A stretch of 64,000 nt of DNA, from NCBI RefSeq assembly GCF_034702125.1, contig NC_085869.1, positions 19,737,177-19,801,176 of the forward strand. The letters run 5' to 3'. Position 1 is the stretch's first letter. Each line of letters starts with the position of its first letter. This document shows positions 51,846-64,000 of this stretch, piece by piece. Below the pieces are notes generated by a model that was not told where the DNA came from, made no database searches, and saw only the letters and a list, made by a program, of their open reading frames with translations. The stretch comes from Engraulis encrasicolus (Eukaryota; Chordata; Actinopteri; Clupeiformes; Engraulidae). The position numbers and the translations under genes are program-made.

Positions 51846-51932
<87 letters not shown>
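51840..51932. repeat. (TC)n microsatellite
   Basis: A nearly pure TC run with CCCTC variants at its left edge. Confidence 0.95.
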
Positions 51933-51933
<1 letters not shown>

Positions 51934-52056
51934 GCAGTGTGTTGCTAAGAGCTTCATTATCTAATCACTATCAGGGCCATGGCAACAAGGCACATTGATT
52001 AGGGGCCTCAAGCAGCCTAGAAATGACTATGAAACTCTACCACCATAATAACAAAC

Positions 52057-52058
<2 letters not shown>

Positions 52059-52118
<60 letters not shown>
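52059..52118. repeat. (AG)n microsatellite
   Basis: A pure AG run of about 30 units, 127 bp after the (TC)n tract at 51840-51932. The two are complementary. Confidence 0.95.
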
Positions 52119-53550
52119 ATACAAATAAAAGAGGCCAAGGGAGAAAGCAAGCTCTCTCCACAGAGCTGGTTTGACGATATTCATTTGCCATTCTGGTTAG
52201 ACGAGATCTGGGCTATGGCATGTCACTGATCATTTGAATTTTGAATTACAGTTAATGAACAGCATACAGTATATTTCCTCTTCACAACAGGAAGTGTAGT
52301 ATGTCTTTTAATGGTCGCCTCCCGAACATGAGCTATGAAGAAGACGAGCCATTTATTGTTTTGCTTATTGCATTTCGATTTCCCTCATTAAAGTCTCTCA
52401 GTTCTCTGTGAAGAGGCTTTTTAGAAGAGACTCTGTGGTGTCTGCAATGTCGTGAGAATGTTGCGCTGCCTTGAGTGATGTCATATTAAATCTGGCTGTG
52501 TGAGACTCGCGGTGGGGTGGCCCTGGCCTGCGGTATGTCGCAGACATCTTTCGGAGCCATTCATTTGGCGCTTCAATATTTTTGTTTTTGTGCCACAATC
52601 TATCAATATTATTCACTGTCAGAGCTATCAATACCATTGATTTAGTGCCGCCACCGGGCCACAATATGATGAGTGTGTGTGTGTGAGTGTGTGTGTGTGA
52701 GTTTGTGTGTGTGTGTATGCATTGCAGCCAGAGGTAAACATGCTATTTTCTGCCTGGGCAGATTTGGGTGGAAGGAGGAAGAGGGATGAGGTGTTGAAGG
52801 ACCAGAGAGGAGAGAGAGAGGCCAGTCGATGATGCTGGGCGGCCCATTGGCAGAGACCTTCATCGGGCAGGACAGGACAGGCCGGCTGCTGGCTGACGGG
52901 CTGAGTAAGGAGGAACCAGGGGCTGTAAAAAGGCTCCAACCGACCGGCATGAACGGCACAGTCGATGCCCCAGCAGGCCTCTCCACAACCCCCCTCACAG
53001 CACGCCACAAATGATACCCCTCCCGCCTGGCTTCAATGAGGAAAATGTATGTATCATTTTTTTCTCTCGCTCACACACACACACACACACACACTTTTTC
53101 TCTCTCTGTTTTTCTCTCTCAATTTCTTTCTTTCTCTCTTTCTCTCTCTCCTTCTCAATCTCTCTGTTTCTGTCTTTCTCTTCTCTTCACTCTTTCCACA
53201 CTCCCCCCACATACCCACACCCCCTCCCCCCCCCCCCCACACACACACACACACACACCATCCTCGGCACCAATCCCCACACACCACACCTCCTCCCCCT
53301 GCCCCATTTTTTTCTCTCTTTTTCTCTCAGATTGAAAGTGATCGTGGGTCAGGGGTTCTCTGCTGTAGAAATCATTAATAGAGAGTTACTTATTCAGCCG
53401 CTAACCCCGGGTCACGGCGCCAGGCTAATGAAAGTGTTTCCACGAGCGTCTTTTCATCTGAAGTAATACTCAAATCACAGCGCTACTCTCTCTTGCTCGC
53501 TCGCTCTCTTAGGGCCCAAGCGGCCTCAGCTCATTTTTCTCATTCTCTCT

Positions 53551-53636
<86 letters not shown>

Positions 53637-53741
53637 CTTTTTCTTGTATTCCCTCACTCTCTCTCTTTCTCTCTCTCTCTTTTTCTTGTATTCTCTCTCT
53701 CTCCCTCTCTCTCTCTCTCTCATTCTTTTTCTTGTATTCTA

Positions 53742-53794
<53 letters not shown>

Positions 53795-53822
53795 GTCTTT
53801 GTTGCTCTCTCTCTCTCTCTGT
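53551..53822. repeat. (TC)n complex microsatellite
   Basis: A long TC run (53551-53632), then three TTCTTTTTCTTGTATTCYCT-type spacers separated by more TC runs. The spacers are themselves a higher-order repeat. Confidence 0.92.
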
Positions 53823-54180
53823 CTGTCTGTTATTTTTTGCGTGTGGGGGCCATGCATTGGCTGACCCACAGTCCCACATCTAGATATTAATATGGTAAAT
53901 GTTTGGAATGTGCTGTGACAGGCCTTTCCTCGGCTCTTCCCCTCGCGAGACACAGAATAAATAGCTCCATTAGATAAATCTGGAGGCCCCGCATGGAAAT
54001 GTGCATGGCTCAGAGCCGGTGTGTGTGTACAGTACTGTATGTGTGTATATGTGTATGTTCCGTATGTGTGGGTTTCCTTAAAGAGTGGGGGCGAAATAAA
54101 GAGAGAGAGGGGGAGAAAGACACAGAGAGAGAGAGAGAGAGGGAGAGAGAGAGATGGAGATGGAGAGGGAGAGGGAGAGG

Positions 54181-54213
<33 letters not shown>

Positions 54214-54784
54214 CGGAGGAGAAAATAAAGACATGGTGAGGATAATGAAGCGCAGGCCGCCGGCTGGAAGAGGTTGCACTCGTTTGTTTCTTTTCTTTTC
54301 CTCTTCTCAGCTCCTGTGACACACCAGTCATCATCGGCCTCCGAGCCCACACACACACACGCACACACACACACACACATACGGATACACACACACACAC
54401 ACACACACGCACACACGCACACACACACAAATATGTGCGCACGGCACACACACTCCCCTCCAAAGACAGGCAGCAGCAGCAGCAGCAGCAGCAGCGTTGT
54501 CACCAGGCAAGATGCATCATTGTTCTGCCACGTTCTGTCAAACGCTGGGGCCAGCGTGTGCTGGTGACCCCGTGGCAGCATGCTCCCTGCAAGCTGGGGG
54601 GGAGAGGGGGGGAGAGGGGGGGTTTAATCCTCATCCCGCCTTTCAGAAGAACCAAGAGCGGAGCGAGCGAATGCAATGCAACCCAATTTCAGGGTCCCGG
54701 CCGCCCGGCACACGACACACAGCCTCTGACCGCTCATTATACTAACGAGCAGGGCTATTTCACCTGCTGTCGTCAGAGCCCCCA

Positions 54785-54987
<203 letters not shown>

Positions 54988-55358
54988 CCCAGAAGTCTTT
55001 CGTTCGGTCCTAATCCCCCCCTCAGCCAGGCTGGGCATCCAGGGAGCCATTCAAGGCCAAGCAGGTGGCCACTGACGCACATAATTGCTGACAATTTTAG
55101 GCAATGAATAAAAATGATCTACATTACTTGTCAAATGTTGTGTACCGCGTGCCAGGCTCACTGGCTAAATCTATGGAAGGAGGGCCCCCTTTTTAGCAGT
55201 TCAAGAAAAGCCTCCCCTTATCAAAGGCTTGCTGCAACTAAGCTTCCTTCTTCTTCTTTTTTGTCGAGGAGGGGGTGGCAAATAATTAATCGGGGGACGG
55301 GCCCTGAATTGACACATTGAGCCGAGTTTAATTTTGGGAGGAGAGAAAAGAGCCGGTT

Positions 55359-55360
<2 letters not shown>

Positions 55361-55432
<72 letters not shown>
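55361..55432. repeat. (AG)n microsatellite
   Basis: A pure run of about 36 AG units, followed by a (TC)n run at 55501-55545. Confidence 0.95.
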
Positions 55433-55433
<1 letters not shown>

Positions 55434-55503
55434 ATCTTTTCGTCGCTCATGCATGCAGTTTCCTTTTTTTACATGGACCACAGTAAGGTGTTCCTCTTTT
55501 CTA

Positions 55504-55547
<44 letters not shown>

Positions 55548-56119
55548 GGACACACACACACACTGTCTCTGATGCTCCACAAAGCCAGGCGACTTTATTG
55601 AATTGTGAAGAGCTTGCTACCTGATTTTTTTGGGGGCGTCGGAGGGAAAATAGAAACAGATCAGCTGTCTGTAATGCTGCTACAGCATTAGGGTAGGTCC
55701 CAGGCTGGAAGAGCCTCACCGCACCGCACCGCACAGCACCGTACCGGGGCTTTTTAAAATGGAGTTCTCTCTCTCTCTCTCTCTCTCCGAGCACACTTTA
55801 CATATTTTAACAACAGCCACGTGGCCCCTGCCTGCCATGCTAATTGTTCACGAGTGATTGAAAACTACGACACCCACCACTGTCTGAGGATATTACGCCA
55901 ACTGAACCATACAGAGATTTAGTAATTGTTCAAATCGAAAGCTGCTGGCATACGCCGGTGCAAATGTGCTCACTCAAAAAAAAAACTCAAAAAAAAAGCT
56001 GAAGACCTATTCCGACACATTAAATTTCACGTCACATTCTGATTCACATTAGGTCTGTTTTTTTATGTTCCGCCACTATGCTCAATCCATTCTATTTGAG
56101 ACACAAACACATAATGATG

Positions 56120-56955
56120 GCAAATAAAAAACAAAACACTTGTTCGTAATGCAGTCATCTAAAAAATAAAAAAAATATTTTGTCCGTTTTTAACAAGAAC
56201 GACTGAAACTACCCACCTCTTCTCTCCGCTCCTCCTACTCTCCTCCTTTTCATCCTCCTGTAATTCCACCCCCTTCTTCTCCTCCTCCTCCTCCACCCCC
56301 TCCCTTTGGCCATCACACCTCCCCCCCAAAAAACAGATAATGATAAAAAAAAAAAAACACTTGTTCCTATCCAGTCATCCAAACGAAAAGGTAGTTTGTC
56401 AGTTCTTAACAACCAACAATAAGAAGGGGTGCAACTACCCATCTCCCTCCTCCTCCTCCTCCTCCTCCTCCTCCTCCTCCCTCTCGCTCCCTCTCTTCCT
56501 CCCTTCCTCCTCTCTTTCATCCTTCTGTTCTTCCTCCACATCCTCCCTCCTTCTCATCACCTCATCTTTCTTTGGCTACCACTCCTCCCCACAAAAAAGA
56601 ATGGGGAAACAAATAATGACTAAAACAATGCGCTTCTTCTGATGCAGCCGTCCAAACAAAAAGATAGTTTGTCAATTTTTAACAAACAGCAATAAGAAGG
56701 GGTGCGACTCCCGTACCTCCTCCCTCCCTCCCTCCCCTCCATTCCTCCTTTCCACTCCTCCTCGTCCTCCTCTTCTTGTACCACGTCCTCATCTCCTACC
56801 ACTTCCTCCTCCTCCTCCTCCTCCTCCTCCTCCTCCTCCTCCTCTTCTCCTCCCCTCCACTCCTCCTCCACTCCACTCCTCCTCATCTTCTTCTTCTACT
56901 GCCTTCTTCATTCCATACCTCCTCCACCTTGTCTCTTTGGCCGCCAGCCCTTCTC
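56120..56955. repeat. Three-unit pyrimidine-rich tandem array (units about 220-270 bp)
   Basis: Each unit carries the same ordered anchors: AAAACACTTGTTC...CAGTCATC (56133, 56354; altered at 56622), TTTTTAACAA or TTCTTAACAA (56188, 56403, 56677), then a TCC/CTC-rich block, then TTTGGCC or TTTGGCT near 56305, 56570 and 56936. Units 2 and 3 also share AATAAGAAGGGGTGC. (CCT)n runs inside units 2 and 3 account for length differences. Confidence 0.75.
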
Positions 56956-57141
56956 CAACAGCAAGAAAGGAGAACCAAGGAGAACAGAAGAAGAGAAGAG
57001 AGGAGAGGTGAGGACAGGTGGGGTGGGGTGGGGTGGTGTTGGTTGGGGAAGAAAGGCCTTTCCCAGCATGCAGGCAGAGGCGTTTGACCCCTGTGGGACC
57101 CACATGCCTTTTATTAACACCTGCCTGTTAGAGGAGCCTCC

Positions 57142-57178
57142 GCTCTGCTCTGCTCTGCTCTGCTCTGCTCTGCTCTGG
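57142..57178. repeat. (CTCTG)n pentanucleotide repeat
   Basis: Seven consecutive CTCTG/TGCTC units just before a fragment (GGACTGGCCATAGGGCATAC) of a dispersed repeat. Confidence 0.9.
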
Positions 57179-57474
57179 GCTGTGTCTGAGGCTGGACTGG
57201 CCATAGGGCATACAGGGCATTTGCCCGGTGGACTGCTAATGATTTTGGCCTGGCTTTCCTGTTTGGTCATGGTATTAGTCCTCACGCAGCTACAGCAACC
57301 GTCTCCAAGTCAGATTTAAATATTAATTTTGGTTGTTGTGGTCAAAATAACTCCTCATATTAGATGACTACAAGTCTTTCCTGGTCTCTCTCAATGCCAG
57401 GCGGACCGGTCTTGTCTGAAAACGCCCGTTCTGATTTTTTAGGCCCAGTCCAGTCTGTGGCTGTGCTTGTGGCT

Positions 57475-57544
57475 CTGCGGTGCGGTGCGGTGCGGTGCGG
57501 TGCGGTGCGGTGCGGTGCGGTGCGGTGCGGTGCGGTGCGGTGCG
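57475..57544. repeat. (TGCGG)n pentanucleotide repeat, 14 units
   Basis: A perfect GC-rich pentamer array with one CpG per unit, unusual in this AT-rich desert. Short related runs occur near 24390 and 55725. Confidence 0.95.
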
Positions 57545-57691
57545 GCAGCCAGGAGCTGATGAGGGAGACCTGGTGCGGGTTCAGCTTGTGTCACTGGCAC
57601 TTTGCTGTTTCCATTTCACAGATGATTAATCTCTCTGTGAAGACTTGGGCTGGCGCGGGCGGACTGCGCACGGCGGCGCTCTCCTGTGCTG

Positions 57692-58178
<487 letters not shown>

Positions 58179-58729
58179 CTGCTGTCTCCTCTTGCCCATC
58201 GCCCGCACAGCACCGCACCGTACCGCGCTCGGAGCAGCCTGACTAAAAGGCCTTTAGAATTCCTGCGGAGAGAGATGTGCCGAGAGTGAATGCAGCTGGC
58301 TGGGGGTCAGTGCTGCGGAGCTTTTTTCTGCCATTGTGTAATTGAGGCTCTGGCAGCCTCTTTCTCCCTCTGTTCTTTCAAAGGGGGCGTGTGATTGTGA
58401 AGTGCTGCTACGGTTTGGGGAGGGGAAGAGGAGGTATTGGGGAGGGGGGGGGGAGTATTGTAGGGAGGTGTGTGGTGGGGGGGTGGAGGAGGGTGGAGGT
58501 GGGGGCGTTGATGGGGTGGTGTTGGGGTGGGAAGGATGGTTGTAACGGGGGTGGGGAGGGAAGGTAGGAGGAGGAGAAGGGTTTTTTTATGAAGGGGGAG
58601 GTTAAGTTGACAGGAACAAAAAGAATGTGTTGCTGCTAATTTCGGCGGGGGCTGCGTCAACAATAATAGGCTCAATTTCTTTATTACAATTTTTTTTATA
58701 TCTAACGGCCTCCCTCCTCTATTTTCTCC

Positions 58730-58737
<8 letters not shown>

Positions 58738-58788
<51 letters not shown>

Positions 58789-58854
58789 TCTCCCTCCCTC
58801 TTCCTCTCTCTCACTCCATCTTTCTTTCTCTCACTTCATCTTTCTCTCACTCCA

Positions 58855-58936
<82 letters not shown>

Positions 58937-58958
58937 CCCCTTCCTCTCTCTCATTCCA

Positions 58959-59011
<53 letters not shown>
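58738..59011. repeat. (TC)n complex microsatellite block
   Basis: Three long TC runs separated by TCACTCCATCTTTC or TCATTCCATCTTTC spacers. Confidence 0.93.
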
Positions 59012-59013
<2 letters not shown>

Positions 59014-59029
59014 CCCTTGTTCATGGCTC

Positions 59030-60640
<1,611 letters not shown>

Positions 60641-60650
60641 GTTATTTTAA

Positions 60651-60681
<31 letters not shown>

Positions 60682-60694
60682 TATATTTATATAT
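60651..60694. repeat. (AT)n microsatellite
   Basis: A TA/AT run with one CACAT interruption, adjoining the SINE tail at its right edge. Confidence 0.9.
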
Positions 60695-60848
60695 GTCTTT
60701 TTATTATGCGACAGGACAGTGAAGGAGTGACAGGAAACGAATGGCAGAGATAGATGTGGGGAAGGATCCGCATAGGACCCGGGCCAGAATAGAACCCAGG
60801 TCGCCGGCATAGCAGCCCAGTGCCCTACCACTAGAGCCATGGTATGGC
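60695..60848 (-). mobile_element. tRNA-derived SINE copy
   Basis: The minus strand reads CATGGCTCTAGTGGTAGGGC (A box) and CTGGGTTCTATTCTGGCCC (B box), then GATCCTTCCCCACATC and CACTGTCCTGTCGCATAATA. Same family as 38127-38298. The tail ends in the AT microsatellite. Confidence 0.75.
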
Positions 60849-60880
60849 CTACTGTGATGTTTTCCAGTGACACGGTGGAA

Positions 60881-61325
60881 TGTAAAGGTGATGAATCTCT
60901 AGGCAACTTTTTGAGCAACACTTTTGGGCATTGCTATTGTAATATTGCAATATTTTACAGTAAACAAGAAGAATCACCTCACACTGGTGGGCTTGATTTT
61001 GCTGCTTTTTTATTTATGTTCACCTACACTAAATACAAAAGCAGCAAAATCAAGTCCACGAGTGTGCGGTGATCCTTCTTGTTTACTGTGGATTAATGAT
61101 GACTGCACTTCACCAGCACCTGGAACCTGGCTCTGCATAGGAGTTTCAGATCTTTGAATACTAAAATATTTTAATTGAACAGCTTATCACTACCCCACTT
61201 TTTTTATCAGGAGAACTTGGATCAGCAGTAGATACGTTTTCTTAATCATTTCATTGGTGGAAAATTGGGAGCCAATCATATCGTTGTCCAGCAACATTGC
61301 TCAAAAAGTTTGCCCTGTGTACCAG
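60881..61325. mobile_element. MITE copy 2, interrupted by a fold-back insertion
   Basis: The left part AAAGGTGATGAATCTCTAGG, CAACTTTTTGAGCAACAC and the right part ATCAGGAGAACTTGGATCAG, CAGCAACATTGCTCAAAAAG match the copy at 4538-4757. Between them lies an unrelated inverted repeat (60957-61089) plus extra sequence to about 61195. Confidence 0.7.
60957..61089. mobile_element. Fold-back element nested inside the MITE
   Basis: The arm ACAGTAAACAAGAAGAATCA, CACTGGTGGGCTTGATTTTG, CTGCTTTT pairs with AAAGCAGCAAAATCAAGTCC, GTGTGCGGTGATCC, TTCTTGTTTACTGT. Arms of about 52 nt with a short loop. Confidence 0.75.
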
Positions 61326-62501
61326 GCCATACGTTATCCATACGGGCCAGTGGCACAGTGCCCAGAGGCACCAACCATTTACAGCCAGTTATGGGGCACC
61401 ACAGGGGCTCAAAAACAGTATGCGACGTATGTGTTGCAGGGGGGCGCCAGAGAGAGGGGGGAGCCAAAGAGATATAATTGTACATAACAAATGATTATTA
61501 AGTGGGGTTTATTTCTTTGGGGGGCGCCAAAATATAGTTCTTGCATACCCCCCCAGAAATGAGTAGTTGCGCCCCTGGGGCACCAGACGACACAAACCTC
61601 ACAAACCTCACTTGTTCATAAAGGAGGGGCACCACAGTGTCTTAATACGGCCCTGTCTGGCTGTGTGTCATCAGCTTCAGTAGAGCCTGGAGAAGTCAGA
61701 CCGCTCTGCTCTTCATTAGACACCCCGACGAGACACATGGTTTCCATTTTCCAGTAAAATGTCTAATTTCCTTGTTATATCAAAGAGGGCAGGATGGGAA
61801 ATAAATAAATAATTGACTGAATGAATGAATGAATAAGTAAGTAAGTAAATAAATAAATAAGTAAAGTAAGTACAGTATTCATAGTCATAGGAGCCCCAGT
61901 GTCTAAATGATACCATATGACGGATCACAAATAAATCATAAAGAAGGGCCTATTGAAACATCTCTACATACTACATACCCCCTCCTCTCCCCTTCGCTCG
62001 ATCCTCTCTCCCCTCTGTGACTGTTTTGCTTCAGGTAGGAGATTGAAGATCAGCTTACTTGTTAGTTTGATGTTTATGTTTAGAAAGAATGTAAAGAGAG
62101 GCCAATAAACTGCACGTGTCTTATTTCACATGGCCGGGTGAGACGATTGTCTTTCCTCCAGAAAGGAAGAAACAACAAAGCAAACATCAAAAAAGTTTAA
62201 TTGAAGAGTACAGGAAACATTGTTTGCACGTTACCTTTCTTACCAAATGGAAAGACAGAAAAAAACATTCTTTGAGAGAAATTTACATTATAATTTATAT
62301 CAGTCATTGTCTGTAGTACAAAGACTAACCAGAGATGGCCAGAGAAGGCTTTGTACTTAAAGACAATGACTGATATACCTGTTTCATGAGCGAGAGGAAA
62401 TGACAACGGCTTTTTTTTGAGAAATGACTTCATCCCCTGTGAGATGCAGCCAGAGAGGCTCCCTCTTTATGGGTCTTCCTCTCCTAAATGGTGGCCGAAC
62501 A

Positions 62502-62575
<74 letters not shown>

Positions 62576-63066
62576 TCCCTGTTGTGTGTGTGTGTAGACA
62601 ACTTATTTTGCCTTAGGGGCTTTCTCAGCTAAAGCTTTGACCTTTTTTCACGAGCCAAGACAGTGAGGGCTAGCCATGCACTCCACAATACAGACGGAAG
62701 GAGTAGAGTTTGTAATAGCCGTTGGTTCAGAAAGAGACAGTTGTCCTATTCCACTATATTGTGATATGGTGTATGTAACAGCTAATTTGGTAAATTGGTG
62801 ACCGCACCTGTTTTTTTTTTTCTCTCGCTCTCTTTTTGTTTTGTCTTGAATCTCGCCTGACTGTGCTCAATAGGTAAGGTATTTACCTAGAGACTTAAAA
62901 AATGCTTTCAACATGGAAATATGGCTTGTTTTTGACAGCTGTAAGGTTGCAACAGAAGCACATAAATTAAATGATTCATGACACCTAGCCGCATCAGTCA
63001 TCAACCGGAAAGGTGTCTTTTTTTTCTCTCTCTCTGTCTCTGTCTCGGTCTCTGTCTCTGCCTCAT

Positions 63067-63110
<44 letters not shown>

Positions 63111-63734
63111 TGTGTGTGTGTCTGACCTGTGTGTATGTGTGTGACCCGTGTGTGTGTTTAAGTGTGCGAAATGCAATAAATCTCTTGCATTTAAAAAAAA
63201 AAGAACCGAACAAAAAAGTGCGGCCGCCTGCGTCTGTCTGCGGTGCCCCAGGGGGGTGCCGGGCCAAGATGGAACAATGCCGACATCAAAGTGTTTACAT
63301 TTGACATGTGACGAGTCACTTCCCCTGTCCAGAGCCGGGGCTCACACCTGCACGGAGATGATTACAGGTAGATCTGGCTGCCCCTAATTGTACAATAAAT
63401 GCAGTTCTCAGCCCCCGTAATGGCAGGCGGGCTAGCAAGTCTACTGCCGCCAAGACGCCAGACTGCCATTTTGACCGTCGTCGCCATTGCTCTGGTGTTT
63501 TTCCCCCCAAGAGAAACAGTCGAGATGATGACACGGTTAAGGGGACTATTCAAAGCAAACAGCAAGACAAATTACCATCTCTGCTTTTAATGTGAGCCGC
63601 AGAAGAAAAGGAGTGCTCTGAGGAAGGCAAACAGGTCAGTCTGCTGGATTTATTACCTCTGCTACTCCTGTCATTTAAATGGAGGCTTTTTTTCTTGTCA
63701 GGGCAAATATAGTGAACACAGGGCAAGTATTTTT

Positions 63735-63769
<35 letters not shown>

Positions 63770-64000
63770 CGTGTGCGTGTGCGTGTGCGTGTGTGCACAT
63801 AGTGTGTGTGTGCGTGCGTCCGTGTGTGTGTTTGTGTACTGTTTGCTTTTTGTGCATGTAAGTGAATACGTGCAAGGGTGTGTTCATGTTTTGACTTGAC
63901 AGTTGAGGCCTAAAAGTGGTCTGTCAGGTGATCTCGACAAAATTACACATATGTTTATGCACATCGGACTCTGCCAAATGCAGACCGACACACACACACA
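61326..64000. other. Right end of the window, no gene
   Basis: Contains an aged repeat (about 61380-61620, with GGGGCGCCA twice), a tetranucleotide run (AATG/TAAG/AAAT) at 61799-61870, the hairpin at 62296-62377, (TC)n at 62502-62571, (GT)n at 63070-63100 and (GT)n at 63739-63767. A complex block at 63215-63600 has no coding frame of note. Confidence 0.55.
62296..62377 (+). ncRNA. Near-perfect 28-nt-arm hairpin, miRNA-precursor-like
   Basis: The arm 62296-62323 (TATATCAGTCATTGTCTGTA...) pairs with 62349-62377 (...TTAAAGACAATGACTGATATA) with only a small bulge, around a 25-nt loop. Length and loop fit a miRNA precursor or a small fold-back element. The sequence is not one I recognise, so the ncRNA label is an inference. 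Confidence 0.35.

Noticed and set aside
53493..53864. Possible CRISPR-like regular spacing in the TC block
   Set aside because: The repeated spacers are short variants of the same pyrimidine microsatellite, and the genome is vertebrate.

Overview
This is a vertebrate nuclear DNA window, almost certainly from a ray-finned (teleost) fish. It holds four multi-exon, intron-containing genes with GT-AG splice sites. It is also extremely rich in (GT)n, (GA)n and (TC)n microsatellites, short fold-back DNA elements and tRNA-derived SINEs. I cannot name the species from the sequence.

Genes, left to right: the 3' part of gpr155 (+, last six coding exons, ends 8863); complete scrn3 (-, eight coding exons, 18177 to 10998); complete cir1 (+, ten coding exons, 18680 to 28352); complete sp9 (-, two coding exons, 33665 to 32069). 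Exon phases were checked by hand and each complete gene gives an uninterrupted frame: SCRN3 418 aa, CIR1 531 aa, SP9 436 aa. The order and orientations match the human 2q31.1 block SP9-CIR1-SCRN3-GPR155, read in the opposite direction. gpr155 and scrn3 converge, scrn3 and cir1 diverge from a shared promoter region of about 0.5 kb, and cir1 and sp9 converge.

The genes do unrelated jobs and form no operon-like unit. GPR155 is a lysosomal cholesterol sensor and transporter-like protein with a DEP domain. SCRN3 is a secernin of the N-terminal-nucleophile C69 family. CIR1 is a nuclear RBPJ corepressor with SR-like splicing links. SP9 is a developmental zinc-finger factor of limb/fin and forebrain.

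From 33.7 kb to the end (about 30 kb) I see no protein-coding gene. The stretch is a desert upstream of sp9, with blocks of complex AT-rich sequence that look like candidate enhancers, separated by long microsatellites, a pyrimidine-rich three-unit tandem array and dispersed repeats.

The most interesting non-gene structures are: a hammerhead-ribozyme-like motif inside a 139-nt inverted-repeat element in a gpr155 intron; (GT)n tracts hugging both sides of one gpr155 exon; a complementary (AC)n/(GT)n pair inside one cir1 intron; a 17-nt cir1 microexon; a hAT element cleanly nested in a SINE with an exact 8-bp target duplication; a 2.1-kb nested element in scrn3; and a near-perfect miRNA-like hairpin at 62.3 kb. 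No viral, toxin, CRISPR or prokaryotic feature was seen.
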